A stretch of 64,000 bases of DNA from Azophilus sp965220425. GTDB taxonomy: Bacteria > Pseudomonadota > Gammaproteobacteria > Pseudomonadales > Azotimanducaceae. The notes below the pieces were generated by a model. The model had not been told where the DNA came from. It ran no database searches and saw only the letters and a list, made by a program, of their open reading frames with translations. Location of the stretch: contig OZ244830.1 in assembly GCA_965220425.1 (NCBI GenBank), positions 744,001-808,000 on the forward strand, given 5' to 3'. Positions 8,168 through 17,891 of this stretch are shown in pieces. The position numbers were made by a program, and so were the translations under genes. Position 1 is the stretch's first letter. The number at the start of each line of letters is the position of its first letter.

Positions 8168-9303
8168 CGGGTCAGCACGACGCTGCACTCCCGCGGCCAC
8201 GACAGGTAGACTTGATCTTCCCATTCGAGCGTCAGCTCGGCGCTGCGCCGGGCGTTCTGGCTCGAAACCTGAATCAACTTGCCCGAATCGGTCCGGATCC
8301 GGTAGACGGAGTAGTTTCCGTAGTAGGCCAGGTCCTCGACTTGCCCGTGCATGACGGTGTGCCCGTCCTCCTCGGGCGGTTCGCCGTCCAACTGGATTTT
8401 TTCCGGGCGTACGGCTACGGACAGCCCGCTGGCCGGCTGCTGGTGGTGCGTGGCCGGGTCGACAAGAATCGTTGCGCCGGTCTCCTCGCAAAGGATGCAT
8501 CCGGGAGCATGGGGGTCGAGTCGCCCGCGGAACAGGTTGATCGTCCCGAAGAAGTCCGCCACGAACCGGCAGTTGGGATACTCGTAGACTTCCGATGGCG
8601 TGCCGGTCTGCCGGAATTGCCCGGCTTCCATCACGGCGATGCGCGATGCCAGGGTCATGGCCTCGTCCTGGTCGTGCGTGACGACGATGAAGGTGATACC
8701 GAGCCGGTCCTGGATGTTCATCAACTCGAACTGGGTGCGTTCGCGCAGGTTCTTGTCCAGGGCCGCGAGGGGTTCGTCGAGCAGCAGCACCTTGGGCCGC
8801 TTAACCAGCGCCCTGGCCAGGGCGACCCGCTGCTGCTGGCCGCCGGAGAGTTGCCGGGGCTTGCGGCGGGCGAAGTCGGAGAGTTGCACCAGGTCCAGCA
8901 GTTCTTCCACCCGCGCCTTGACCTCCGACTTGCCGAGCCCCTCCTTCTTCAGCCCATAGGCGACGTTCTCCGCTACGGAATAGTGAGGAAAAACAGCATA
9001 GGACTGGAACATCATGTTGGTGGGGCGTTCATAGGGCGGCAGGCCGCTCATGTCGTCGCCGTCGATGAACACCCGGCCGGCGGTCGGCGTCTCGAATCCG
9101 GCCAGCAGACGCAGCAGCGTGGACTTGCCACACCCCGACCCGCCGAGAATGGCGAACAGCTCTCCCTTGTAGATGTCGAGACTCACGCCGTCCACGGCCG
9201 GAAACCCATCGAATTCCTTGCGCAGGTTTTCGATACGGATGAAGGGTTGCGCTGCCTGGTCTTCCCAGGGTTTCAAAGCCTGTTCGGCGCGGGTCTCGCT
9301 CAC
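8164..9303 (-). CDS. potA: Polyamine-type ABC transporter ATPase (PotA-like)
   Basis: Cytoplasmic ATPase that powers the importer. Walker A is GGSGCGKST, the Q-loop lies in MMFQSYAVFPHYSV, the ABC signature is LSGGQQQRVALARALV, and Walker B is LLLDEPLAALD followed by the H-loop (VTHDQDEA). The C-terminal third is a TOBE-type regulatory domain. I chose the GTG at 9301-9303, preceded by aggag, which gives 379 residues, the size of PotA. Its stop overlaps the potH start; the binding-protein gene ends 25 bases upstream. Confidence 0.92.
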   Translation of the reverse strand: MSETRAEQALKPWEDQAAQPFIRIENLRKEFDGFPAVDGVSLDIYKGELFAILGGSGCGKSTLLRLLAGFETPTAGRVFIDGDDMSGLPPYERPTNMMFQSYAVFPHYSVAENVAYGLKKEGLGKSEVKARVEELLDLVQLSDFARRKPRQLSGGQQQRVALARALVKRPKVLLLDEPLAALDKNLRERTQFELMNIQDRLGITFIVVTHDQDEAMTLASRIAVMEAGQFRQTGTPSEVYEYPNCRFVADFFGTINLFRGRLDPHAPGCILCEETGATILVDPATHHQQPASGLSVAVRPEKIQLDGEPPEEDGHTVMHGQVEDLAYYGNYSVYRIRTDSGKLIQVSSQNARRSAELTLEWEDQVYLSWPRECSVVLTR

Positions 9304-9328
9304 GCGATTCTCCTGCGGACCTGGCCGC

Positions 9329-10435
9329 TCAGAGCCCGGACTTGGCCCGGGTCCAGGCCCGGGTGCGGCGCCGCTCCGCCTTGGGCCCGGCAATGTGGAC
9401 GACGCGCAGACGCTCGAGGATCTCCGCGTCGGGATAGATGGCGGGATCGCCGGTGAACTCCGGCGATACCAGTTCCAACGCGGATCGGTTGGCGTTGGCG
9501 TAGCCGGTGAAATTGGTTGCCGCCGCGATCACTTCGGGCCGCAGCAGAAAATTGAGGAACAGATGGGCGTTCTCCGGATGGGGTGCATCCGCGGGAATGT
9601 AGGCGGCATCGAACCAGATGGTCGAACCCTCTCTGGGTACCGAGTATTTCAGGCGAATGTCCAGCCCCCCCTCCCGCGCGCGAATCGTGGCCACCGCATA
9701 GTCGCCGGACCAGCTTCCGGCGATGCAGGTCTCTCCCGCCGGCAGGTCGAGCAGGAACTTGGTCGCACTGTAGTACCTGATGTAGGGGCGCACGGCCTGC
9801 AATACCTGCTCCGCGGCCTTCAGGTCTTCAGGGGCCAGGGAGTTGGGGTCGCGGCCGAGATACATCAATGCCGCCGGGATGACCTCGGTGGGCGCCTCGA
9901 GGAGCGATATTCCGCAGTCGGCGAAGCGGCTGGCGACGTCCGGGTCGAACAGCATGGCGGCGCTGTCCACCGGAGCGTCCGGCATCCGCTCGAGAACCAT
10001 CGCTTCGTTGTAGGTAAACCCGGTGGTACCCCACATATAAGGCACGCCGTAACGATTGCCGGGATCGAACCGGGCGAACTGGCGCAGCAATTCGGGATCG
10101 AGATGATGCCAGTTGTCCAACCTGGAGCGGTCCAATTCGAGATAGATGCCTACCGCCTGCAGCCGGCTCGAATAACCCGCTGAGTGCACCACGACATCAT
10201 AGCCGGAGTACCCGGCCATGAGTTTGGCATCGACGGTCGGAGAAGAGTCGTAGACATCGTAGTTGACCTCGATTCCGTATTCCTCCTCGAATTCGGCAAG
10301 GGTATTTTCGCCGATGTAGTCCGCCCAGTTGTAGACGTTGAGCACGGCCTCCTCGGCCTGCGCCAGGGCCGGCCAGAGCGTAGCAGCGGCGATCAGCGGC
10401 AAATGCCATTGCCGCACCGGCCGGTTGCCGATCAA
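9329..10435 (-). CDS. potF: Periplasmic polyamine-type substrate-binding protein (PotD/PotF-like)
   Basis: Captures the substrate in the periplasm for the importer. The protein has an N-terminal signal peptide (PLIAAATLWPALAQA) followed by LNVYNWADYIGENTL, the hallmark of PotD/PotF. Length is about 368 residues. I prefer a TTG start at 10433-10435 because ggagg lies eight bases upstream; a GTG at 10450-10452 would add a few residues. The polyamine-binding Asp and Trp positions cannot be checked without an alignment, so putrescine, spermidine or another cation are all possible. It is the first gene of the leftward operon. Confidence 0.88.
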   Translation of the reverse strand: MIGNRPVRQWHLPLIAAATLWPALAQAEEAVLNVYNWADYIGENTLAEFEEEYGIEVNYDVYDSSPTVDAKLMAGYSGYDVVVHSAGYSSRLQAVGIYLELDRSRLDNWHHLDPELLRQFARFDPGNRYGVPYMWGTTGFTYNEAMVLERMPDAPVDSAAMLFDPDVASRFADCGISLLEAPTEVIPAALMYLGRDPNSLAPEDLKAAEQVLQAVRPYIRYYSATKFLLDLPAGETCIAGSWSGDYAVATIRAREGGLDIRLKYSVPREGSTIWFDAAYIPADAPHPENAHLFLNFLLRPEVIAAATNFTGYANANRSALELVSPEFTGDPAIYPDAEILERLRVVHIAGPKAERRRTRAWTRAKSGL

Positions 10436-10761
10436 GAATCCATCCTCCACACATCGACGATGCCGTCCGCCAGTATTCGTGCTGCCGATTCGCTTGTCCA
10501 GACAACGCAATGCATCGCCGGCGCGCTCGCTCCACCATAGGCGGGGCTATGCTTTAAGCTCGCGAGCACGCGCACGGAGCCCTCAGCCGGGGAGCGCGAG
10601 GGGCTTGCCTCTCGCATGTGGACCAGAAAATCCTGCGCGATCATCGCGGCCCTTGGTGAGCGATGCGGGCTAGACGATCGGATCGCTGCGGCGTTCGGAT
10701 GTGGAAATTGATTTATCATACTGTCGGTCGCCGACCGGGCGCCGGTTGTCACAGGAACCTC
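10436..10761. promoter_or_regulatory. Divergent promoter region between importer and catabolic operons
   Basis: These 326 bp separate the starts of the potF-type gene and the aminotransferase gene and must hold both promoters. No clear -35/-10 pair is obvious. The region contains a shared 25-bp repeat (10653-10677) and several short GC-rich inverted stretches (for example gagcgcgaggggcttgcctctcgc near 10592). No gene is seen. Confidence 0.5.
10653..10677 (+). repeat. 25-bp repeat, copy upstream of the catabolic operon
   Basis: The 25 bases beginning ttggtgagcgatgcgggcta are identical to 17946-17970, just after the last gene of the same operon. This copy is a single arm without the inverted partner seen at the other site. 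Confidence 0.75.
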
Positions 10762-12159
10762 ATGACTTACGATCTGCCAGGCGATCGCAGCCGGGCTCTG
10801 CTTGCCCGAGGCATGCCGCACTTGCGGGACGGGCTTCGGTACGAGGCCGCGAGCGCCAAGGCCACCGCCAAAGGCCATGCGCCCCCAGCGCAGTTCATCG
10901 TCGGCCGTGCCCTGGGCGACTATGTCTGGGACCTGGACGGCAATCGCTATATCGACTTTCAGAACGGCTGGGCGAGCAATCCTCTCGGCAACTGTCATCC
11001 GGAAATCATTGAGGCGGTACACGAGGCTCACCTCCGCTACGGTTTTCAATGGGAGCACCCCCTGCGCATACCGCTCGCCGAGAAGCTGGCGGCGCTGATG
11101 CCCGCACAGGCGCTGCCGCGCTTCAGCTTCGAGGTCTCCGGTACCGAAGCTGCCGAATCGGCGGTGCACCTGGCGCTCTGTCATACCCGGCGCCGATATA
11201 TCGTCAGCTTCACCTCGTCCTTCCACGGGGAAGCCCTGGGAACGAAGATGGTCAGTGCCTACGGCAGCGAGAACAATCTTTATATGGAAGCCTGGGCGGG
11301 CGGTGTGCTGAAGGCGCCCTTTCCCTATTCGGAACACATCCCGGTGAGCATGTCCGAAGAGCAGTACGTGGACTATTGCCTCTGGTACATCGATACGCAC
11401 ATCCCGGAATACCTGGTACCGGAGGAAAATATCGCGGCCGTCATGATCGAGCCCGGGCTTGCCGAAGGCGGCAACTGGATCCCCAGTCCCGGATTCATGA
11501 GGGGCATACGCAGCATCTGCGACAGGCACGACTGGCTGATGATTGCCGACGAGGTGCTCACCGGCCTCGGCCGCACCGGCCGCATGTGGTCGGTCGAACA
11601 CTACGATGTAGTGCCCGATATCCTGGTGGCGGGCAAGAACCTTTCCGGCGGCATCGAGGCCTGTGCGGGGGTGGCGGCACGGGATGTCATTCTGGGCGAC
11701 AATCCCAGGGCGAGCGCGGGCAGCACTTTCGCGGGTACGCCCGCGGGCTGCGCCGCCGCTCTGAAAACACTGGAAATTTACCGGCGGGAGAATATCGTGG
11801 CCGGAGCGGAGCGCCTGGGCCGGATCGCCGCAGAGCGTATGGCCGGCTGGGAATCCCGCTATGCCATCGTCGGCCAGGTGCGCGCGCTCGGTTTGCTGAT
11901 GGGCGTTTCGTTCAACGCGCCCGAGGGGGAAGAGGACGAACACGTCGGGCGCTCGGTTCGCGACGAGATGCTCAAGCGCGGCGTCTGGGCGATCTGCGAG
12001 AACGAACGGCAGGTCAGGCTCTACCCGGCCTTGAACGTGGACGAGGAGGTTCTGTTGCGCGGACTCGATGTCATGGAGGAAGCGATCGAGGTCGTCGAGC
12101 GCCAGGGTGCGACCGTTGGCGACCATCCGGCCATGCCGAGCGGCAACGTCGGCTTCTGA
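10762..12159 (+). CDS. Class III PLP-dependent aminotransferase
   Basis: Transfers an amino group, probably from a terminal amine, to a keto acid. The 465-residue protein has class III features: FEVSGTEAAESAVHLA, SFTSSFHGEALGTK (near residue 155), ADEVLTGLGRTGRMW (aspartate that holds PLP) and VAGKNLSGGIEA with the likely Schiff-base lysine near residue 295. The start ATG has aggaa upstream. It is the first gene of the rightward operon, and the following gene starts 37 bases after its stop. Possible substrates include omega-amino acids, diamines and the product of the oxidoreductases beside it. Confidence 0.85.
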   Translation: MTYDLPGDRSRALLARGMPHLRDGLRYEAASAKATAKGHAPPAQFIVGRALGDYVWDLDGNRYIDFQNGWASNPLGNCHPEIIEAVHEAHLRYGFQWEHPLRIPLAEKLAALMPAQALPRFSFEVSGTEAAESAVHLALCHTRRRYIVSFTSSFHGEALGTKMVSAYGSENNLYMEAWAGGVLKAPFPYSEHIPVSMSEEQYVDYCLWYIDTHIPEYLVPEENIAAVMIEPGLAEGGNWIPSPGFMRGIRSICDRHDWLMIADEVLTGLGRTGRMWSVEHYDVVPDILVAGKNLSGGIEACAGVAARDVILGDNPRASAGSTFAGTPAGCAAALKTLEIYRRENIVAGAERLGRIAAERMAGWESRYAIVGQVRALGLLMGVSFNAPEGEEDEHVGRSVRDEMLKRGVWAICENERQVRLYPALNVDEEVLLRGLDVMEEAIEVVERQGATVGDHPAMPSGNVGF

Positions 12160-12196
12160 ACGCGGACGCGGAACCCCGGCAGCCGCCCGGTACGGA

Positions 12197-13813
12197 ATGA
12201 AAAAATACGACGCCATCGTCATCGGCGCGGGCCACAACGGCCTGTGCAACGCAGCCTATCTCGCAAAGGCGGGGCTGGACGTGCTGGTGCTGGAGCGCAA
12301 TCCGCATATCGGCGGCGCCAGCGTCAGCCGCGAACTCTATCCCGGCTGGAAATACACCAATTGCTCCTATGTCTGTTCCCTGCTCCGCCCCGAGATCTCG
12401 CGGGACCTGGAGTTGGCGCGGCACGGCCTGCAGGTGGTGCCCTACCACGGGGGAGTGACCTTCACCCGGGACGGCGACTATTTCGGCAACTACCCGGATG
12501 CGGAGCGCGTGTACCGGGAGATGGCGCGGCATTCGTTGCGTGATGCGAACGCCCATGACCGGTTCGAGACGGATGTCATGAAGCAGACCCGCTTCATCCG
12601 CCGGTTTCTCATGGCGACGCCCCCCGATCCCACATCCTTCAGGCCCCGCGATCTCAGCGGGTTGCTCGAACTTGCCGGCGCGTGCACCGATATGGGCGAG
12701 GAAGGCCTGCTCGACACCGTCCGCTTCTGGACAATGAGCATCGGCGATTTTCTCGACGAATATTTCGAGACGGACGTCATCAAGGCGCACCTGTCCGGCT
12801 CCGGCATCATCGGCACGGCGCTCGGTGTGTATTCGCCCGGCACGGCCTATGTCCTGCTGCACCACTATATGGGCGAAGTGGACGGCAACGTCGGCGCCTG
12901 GGGGCTCGCCCGGGGCGGCATGGGCGCGGTGGCCGATGCCTTCGCCGCGAGCTTCAAGTCCTTCGGCGGCGAGATCGTCTGCGATGCGGATGTGCACCGC
13001 ATCGTCGTCGAGAAAGGGCGCGCTGTCGGCGTTGCGCTCGGCAACGGCCGGGAGTACCGGGCGAAGATCGTGGTCTCCAACCTCGATCCCAAGCGCACTT
13101 TCCTGCAGTGCTTCGACTCTGGCGACCTGCCAGCGGAAGTCGTCCACCGGGCACGGCACTTCAAGATTCGCGGTTCCTCCGGCAAGCTCAATATCGCGCT
13201 GGACGATTTACCGGTATTCAACGGGCTGTCTCCGGAGAGTCCCTTGATGCGTTCCGACATGCACTGCATCGACTCCCTCGAGCGCATGGAGCGGGCCTAC
13301 GATGACTGGAAGGCGGGCACCTGGTCTCAGGACCCGTACGTCGACATGCTGATCCCGACCACGGTGGATCCCACCATGGCGCCGCCGGGAAAACACATGA
13401 TGAGCCTGTTCGTGCAGTACTGCCCGCCGGCGCTGGCCACCGGTTCCTGGACGCCGGAGGCGCGGGATGCGTTCGGCCGGACCGTGATCGACCAGCTTGC
13501 GGAGCACAGCCCCAACTTCAAGGACCTGATTCTCGACTGCGAGGTACGCACGCCCCAGGAACTGGAAGACGAGGTGGGGCTGACCGAGGGCAACATCTTC
13601 CACGGCGAGCTGACCTTCGATCAGTTGCTGTTCAACCGGCCGTTCCCGGGTTGCGCCCAATACCGGGGACCTTTGGGCGGATTTTACCTCTGCGGTTCGG
13701 GCACACATCCAGGCGGCGGCGTGATGGCCGCGCCGGGCGCCAACGCGGCGCGGGAGATCCTCATGGACCTGAAACGCCCCGATGTCACACCGGCAAGCTA
13801 TCCCGATGACTGA
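12197..13813 (+). CDS. FAD-dependent oxidoreductase (phytoene-dehydrogenase/amine-oxidase-like), first copy
   Basis: A 538-residue flavoprotein. The dinucleotide-binding fold is at the N-terminus (AIVIGAGHNGLCNAAYLAKAG) and the C-terminal FAD motif is GFYLCGSGTHPGGGVMAAPG. This is the same architecture as the next gene, and the pair are likely ancient duplicates. Proteins of this group are usually labelled NAD(P)/FAD-dependent oxidoreductases and are related to carotenoid desaturases, but no carotenoid genes lie nearby. In this setting oxidation of an amine or of an intermediate is more likely. Its end overlaps the next gene by eight bases, so the two are probably translated together. Confidence 0.82.
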   Translation: MKKYDAIVIGAGHNGLCNAAYLAKAGLDVLVLERNPHIGGASVSRELYPGWKYTNCSYVCSLLRPEISRDLELARHGLQVVPYHGGVTFTRDGDYFGNYPDAERVYREMARHSLRDANAHDRFETDVMKQTRFIRRFLMATPPDPTSFRPRDLSGLLELAGACTDMGEEGLLDTVRFWTMSIGDFLDEYFETDVIKAHLSGSGIIGTALGVYSPGTAYVLLHHYMGEVDGNVGAWGLARGGMGAVADAFAASFKSFGGEIVCDADVHRIVVEKGRAVGVALGNGREYRAKIVVSNLDPKRTFLQCFDSGDLPAEVVHRARHFKIRGSSGKLNIALDDLPVFNGLSPESPLMRSDMHCIDSLERMERAYDDWKAGTWSQDPYVDMLIPTTVDPTMAPPGKHMMSLFVQYCPPALATGSWTPEARDAFGRTVIDQLAEHSPNFKDLILDCEVRTPQELEDEVGLTEGNIFHGELTFDQLLFNRPFPGCAQYRGPLGGFYLCGSGTHPGGGVMAAPGANAAREILMDLKRPDVTPASYPDD

Positions 13814-15383
13814 TGCCACCTGCGATGTCGTCGTAATCGGCGCCGGCCACAATGGATTGGTCTGCGCGAGCTACCTGGCCCGCAGCGGCCGCAATGTACT
13901 GGTGCTGGAGACCGCCGACCGGCCGGGCGGCCTGGCGGCAACCCGGGAATTTGCCGATGGATTCCGGGTGTCTGCCGCGGCGCATCTGTTGACCATGCTC
14001 GATCCGGGCATCGCCCGCGACCTGGGGCTGGAGCGGCGTGGTCTGGAATTTGCGGCGCGGAACCTGAAAACGGTCGCGCTCGGGGATGACGGGGAGCGAG
14101 TGGTCTTCGAAGGCGGCGGAGTGAGCGGCGTTTCAGCGGACGACGCGGCGGCCTACGCGAAGTTCCAGCGGCAGAACCGGCGTTTCGCCAGGGTACTGGC
14201 CGGGTTCTGCTCCCGTCCGTTGCCGAGACTGGTGGAACGGAGACGAAGCGACTCCCTGGCATTGGCGAAGCTCGCCTGGAACCTGCGTACCCTGGGCAAG
14301 GCGGAACTGCGTGAACTGCTACGGGTCGGGGCGATAAATATCTACGATGTCGCGGACGAGAAATTCTCGAGCGCCCTCTTGAAAGCCGCCGTCAGCATGG
14401 ATGCGGTGCTGGGCTCGCACATGGGTCCGCGCTCGCCGAATACGGTGTACAGCTACCTGCACCGGCACATGAACGACGCTGCCGGCGCCACCGGGCCGGC
14501 TGTCGTCAAAGGCGGCATGGGCGCCCTGGGCGCCGCCTTCGCCGCCGCGGCGGAGTCGGCCGGCGCGGAGATCCGCTACGGCAGCGGGGTCACGGGCATC
14601 GATCTCGCGGAGCGCCCCCGGCAGGAACGCTACCGGGCAGCCGGCGTCACGCTCGCCGACGGTACGCGCATCACGGCCGGCCTGGTGGTATCCAATGCCG
14701 ACCTGAAGACCACCTTCCGGCTCGTCGGACCGCCGAACCTCGATGCGGGTTTCGTGCGCCGTGTTCACAACTTCCGTGCGCGCGGCGTCACCGCCAAGCT
14801 GCACCTGGCACTGGACGGCCTGCCGGAGTTCCGTGGCGCCGGTGCCGGGGATGCGGGCGCCAGGCTGCTGTTGGCATCTTCGATGGACGATATCGAATCG
14901 GCTTTCGACCACGCCAAGTACGGTGAGTTCTCGCAAACGCCGGTCATGGAGATTTCGATCCCCACGGTCCACGACCCCTCCCTCGCGCCGAAAGGAAAAC
15001 ACGTGCTTTCCGCTCTGGTGCAGTATGCGCCCTACGAACTGAAGTCCGGCTGGAATACGGGCCGAGCGGCTTTCCAGGCGGTCTGTCTGCGGCGCCTGGA
15101 GACCCTTGCACCCGGGATTGGCGAGCTGGTCCACTCTGTGGAATTGCTGGCGCCGCCGGATCTCGAAGCCGCATTCGGCCTCCGCGGGGGCCATTGGCAC
15201 CACGGGGAGATCGCGCTGGACCAGGCGCTGTTCACCCGCCCGGTGCCGGGGGCGAACCGCTACGCCGCGCCGGTGCCGGGGCTGTACCTGTGCGGGGCGA
15301 GCAGTCACCCCGGAGGCGGAATCCACGGTCTGGCCGGGCGCAATGCCGCCCGGGAGGTCATGGCCCGGGAGGCCTCGGGATGA
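13806..15383 (+). CDS. FAD-dependent oxidoreductase, second copy
   Basis: A 525-residue flavoprotein with an N-terminal FAD-binding motif (VVVIGAGHNGLVCASYLARSG) and a C-terminal motif (GLYLCGASSHPGGGIHGLAG). It shares several motifs with the gene before it, such as KGGMGALGAAFA and KLHLALDGLPEF. The two may act as a heteromer or oxidise successive intermediates. The ATG at 13806 overlaps the previous stop, and its own stop overlaps the start of the aminomethyltransferase gene (ATGA). Confidence 0.82.
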   Translation: MTDATCDVVVIGAGHNGLVCASYLARSGRNVLVLETADRPGGLAATREFADGFRVSAAAHLLTMLDPGIARDLGLERRGLEFAARNLKTVALGDDGERVVFEGGGVSGVSADDAAAYAKFQRQNRRFARVLAGFCSRPLPRLVERRRSDSLALAKLAWNLRTLGKAELRELLRVGAINIYDVADEKFSSALLKAAVSMDAVLGSHMGPRSPNTVYSYLHRHMNDAAGATGPAVVKGGMGALGAAFAAAAESAGAEIRYGSGVTGIDLAERPRQERYRAAGVTLADGTRITAGLVVSNADLKTTFRLVGPPNLDAGFVRRVHNFRARGVTAKLHLALDGLPEFRGAGAGDAGARLLLASSMDDIESAFDHAKYGEFSQTPVMEISIPTVHDPSLAPKGKHVLSALVQYAPYELKSGWNTGRAAFQAVCLRRLETLAPGIGELVHSVELLAPPDLEAAFGLRGGHWHHGEIALDQALFTRPVPGANRYAAPVPGLYLCGASSHPGGGIHGLAGRNAAREVMAREASG

Positions 15384-16564
15384 ACCCGCACAGCGAAATC
15401 AGGCTGCTCGAGACGCCTTTCGCAACCCGGGTCAGGGCGGCCTGCGAGGTCGGGCAATGGGAAGATTGGAAGGGCTATATCACCCCCGTCGCATACGAGG
15501 ATGTGGAACTGGAGTATTTTGCCGTCCGCAATTCCACGGGCGTCTTCGATCTTTCGCCGATGACCAAGTACCGCATCGCGGGCGCCGATGCCCAGGCCTT
15601 TCTCAATCGGGTGATGACCCGCGATGTGCGCAGGCTCGCGCCGGGCCGGGTGGGCTATACGGTGTGGTGCAACGATGCCGGCACGGTCCTGGACGACGGC
15701 ACCCTGTTTCATCTCGGGGAGGGCGAGTATCGGCTCTGCGCCCAGGAGCGGTGCCTGGACTGGCTCGAGTGGTCCGCTGTCGGGCTGAACGTCGCCATCG
15801 CCGATGAAACCGCGGATGTGGCGGCACTGGCGGTGCAGGGGCCGACCTCCTGCGCCGCACTCAAGGCGATGGGCCTCGAGGGCCTGGAGAATCTCAAGCC
15901 GTTCGGGCTCACCCGCTTCGACTTTGCCGGCGCTGAATTGCTGGTTTCCCGGACGGGGTTCACCGGCGATCTCGGCTACGAACTCTGGGTGGCGCCGGAG
16001 CGCGCGGAGGCCCTCTGGGACACCCTGTTCGAGGCGGGCCGCGACCGTCTGGTCCGGCCCATGGGCACTGCCGCGCTGGAGCTGGCCCGCATCGAGGCGG
16101 GATTCGTTCAGGCGGGCGTGGACTTCGTGCCCGCCGAGCAGGTCCTCCGCCACGGCCGGGGGCGCTCGCCCTTCGAGCTGGGCCTTGGCTGGCTGGTCGA
16201 TTTCGGAAAGGGGCCGTTCACCGGACGCAACGCCCTGCTGAAGGAACAGGAACAGGGCTCCCGGTTCCGCTTCGCGCGCCTGGACGTGGAAGGCAACAAG
16301 CCCGCTCAAGAATCGTTCATCCTCAACAGGTCGGGCAAGGTAGTGGGTCATGTGACCTCTGCCGCCTGGTGTGCCACGGCCAAGCGCAACCTGGCTCTGG
16401 CGTCGCTGGAGATGCCCTGGGGACGCCCGGGCGACGAGTTGTTCGCGGAGATCTACTACAGCCGCGAACTGCACTGGACCCGGCTCGAGACCCGCTGTAC
16501 CGTCATGGACGGTCCGGCCTGGGACCCGCCGCGCCGATGGCAGACACCCCCGGCGGACTTTTGA
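15380..16564 (+). CDS. Aminomethyltransferase (GcvT)-family protein
   Basis: A folate-dependent enzyme family that moves one-carbon units from methylated amines or sulfonium compounds to tetrahydrofolate. The 394-residue protein shows the GcvT fold: NSTGVFDLSPMTKYRI, DGTLFHLGEGEYRLCA, LLVSRTGFTGDLGYELWV and a C-terminal barrel domain (KVVGHVTSAAWCATAKRNLAL). It is neither next to gcvH/gcvP nor fused to a dehydrogenase, so it is probably not the glycine-cleavage T protein. In this operon it may take formaldehyde-level carbon released by demethylation. A DmdA-like role cannot be excluded. Confidence 0.82.
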   Translation: MNPHSEIRLLETPFATRVRAACEVGQWEDWKGYITPVAYEDVELEYFAVRNSTGVFDLSPMTKYRIAGADAQAFLNRVMTRDVRRLAPGRVGYTVWCNDAGTVLDDGTLFHLGEGEYRLCAQERCLDWLEWSAVGLNVAIADETADVAALAVQGPTSCAALKAMGLEGLENLKPFGLTRFDFAGAELLVSRTGFTGDLGYELWVAPERAEALWDTLFEAGRDRLVRPMGTAALELARIEAGFVQAGVDFVPAEQVLRHGRGRSPFELGLGWLVDFGKGPFTGRNALLKEQEQGSRFRFARLDVEGNKPAQESFILNRSGKVVGHVTSAAWCATAKRNLALASLEMPWGRPGDELFAEIYYSRELHWTRLETRCTVMDGPAWDPPRRWQTPPADF

Positions 16565-16613
16565 GCAGCGATACGATACGGAAAGGGAAAACGCCCGGAA
16601 TCGAGACGGCAAC

Positions 16614-17891
16614 GTGAGGCTCATCGCTACCGAGATAAACGATTCGCCGGCCCGGCTCGCCGGCCAGGCGGCGGCACAGCGCCTGCGGCCCGGTTTCGCC
16701 ATGGACGCCTATTTCTACCGCTCACAGGTGGTCTACCGGAAGGAACTCGATGAGATCCTGTACAAGAGCTGGCTCTATGCGGGGCACGTCAGCCAGATCG
16801 CGAAGCCCGGCGACTACTTCACCTACGATCTCGGGGAAGATTCCATCGTCGTGGTGCGCGACAGCGAGAAGGCTGTCCATGCCCTGATGAATGTCTGCCG
16901 GCATCGGGGCGCCCGGGTCTGCGAGGGTCCGGAGGGCTCCTGCAGGACCTTCGTCTGTCCCTACCACGGCTGGGTCTACGAACTGGATGGCAGGCTCAGG
17001 GCCGCCCGGGCGATGCAGAGCAAAAGCGACTTCGACCCCGCGCTGTATGCGCTGAAGCGGGCCCGGTGCACGGTGTTCGAGGGCTTGATTTTCGTCAACT
17101 GCGACCCGGCCGCGGCCCCGTTCGATGCGGCGCTCAAATCCATCGAATCGGCGCTGCGCCCCTATGACCTGCCCGCCGCCAGGGTTGCCCACCGCCAGAA
17201 CTACCACGTGGAGGCCAACTGGAAGCTGGTGCTGGAGAACTACCTGGAGTGCTATCACTGCGCAACGGCGCACCGGGCTTACGCCAGGCTGCATACGCTG
17301 GAGGCGCTCGGCGCCGAGGTGGAGGCGGTGAACGCGAAAATGCTCGACCGCGCCGAGCGGGAGACCGGCGTGCCGGGCATCGGCCGAGAACACTACCAGG
17401 TCTACGGTTCTTCGCCCGATTTCGGCTGCTGCGCCTCTACCAGCCGCTATGCCCTCTACGACGGTTTCAAGACGGGCAGCCGCGGCGGCGTGCCGGTGGC
17501 GCCGCTCATGGGCGAATTCAAGGGCTACGACGGCGGTGCGGGCGATTTCCAACTGGGCCCGCTGGCGTTCATGCTCAACTACCCCGACCACTGCGTCCTG
17601 TACCGCTTCACCCCCCGCGGCATCGGCAGCACGGACATGGAACTCGTGTGGTTCGTGCGCGGCGATGCACAAGAGGGCCGTGACTACGACCGCGACGCGG
17701 TCGTCTGGCTGTGGGACCGCACGAGCCGGGAGGACCAGTACATCATCACCCGCAACAGCGAGGGCGTGCATTCCAGGTTCTTCGAGCCCGGTCCGTACCA
17801 CCCCGAGCACGAAAGCATGTGTATCGAGTTCGTGGACTGGTACCTGTCGGCGCTGGAACGGATCGATGTCGCCCGGCACGCGATGCACTAG
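16614..17891 (+). CDS. Rieske non-haem iron oxygenase, alpha subunit
   Basis: A ring-hydroxylase-type oxygenase that can demethylate quaternary or methylated amines (families such as GbcA, carnitine oxygenase and stachydrine demethylase). The Rieske centre is CRHRGARV...CPYHGW (residues about 94-121). The mononuclear iron site is ENYLECYHCATAH near residue 205. I chose the GTG at 16614; an ATG at 16701 (MDAYFYRS) would also keep all domains. The ferredoxin-reductase partner is not in the window. It is the last gene of the operon, and its stop codon lies inside a palindromic repeat. Confidence 0.85.
   Translation: MRLIATEINDSPARLAGQAAAQRLRPGFAMDAYFYRSQVVYRKELDEILYKSWLYAGHVSQIAKPGDYFTYDLGEDSIVVVRDSEKAVHALMNVCRHRGARVCEGPEGSCRTFVCPYHGWVYELDGRLRAARAMQSKSDFDPALYALKRARCTVFEGLIFVNCDPAAAPFDAALKSIESALRPYDLPAARVAHRQNYHVEANWKLVLENYLECYHCATAHRAYARLHTLEALGAEVEAVNAKMLDRAERETGVPGIGREHYQVYGSSPDFGCCASTSRYALYDGFKTGSRGGVPVAPLMGEFKGYDGGAGDFQLGPLAFMLNYPDHCVLYRFTPRGIGSTDMELVWFVRGDAQEGRDYDRDAVVWLWDRTSREDQYIITRNSEGVHSRFFEPGPYHPEHESMCIEFVDWYLSALERIDVARHAMH

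Noticed and set aside
12197..15383. Carotenoid biosynthesis genes
   Set aside because: The two FAD proteins resemble phytoene desaturases, but no phytoene synthase or cyclase lies nearby and the operon context is amine metabolism.
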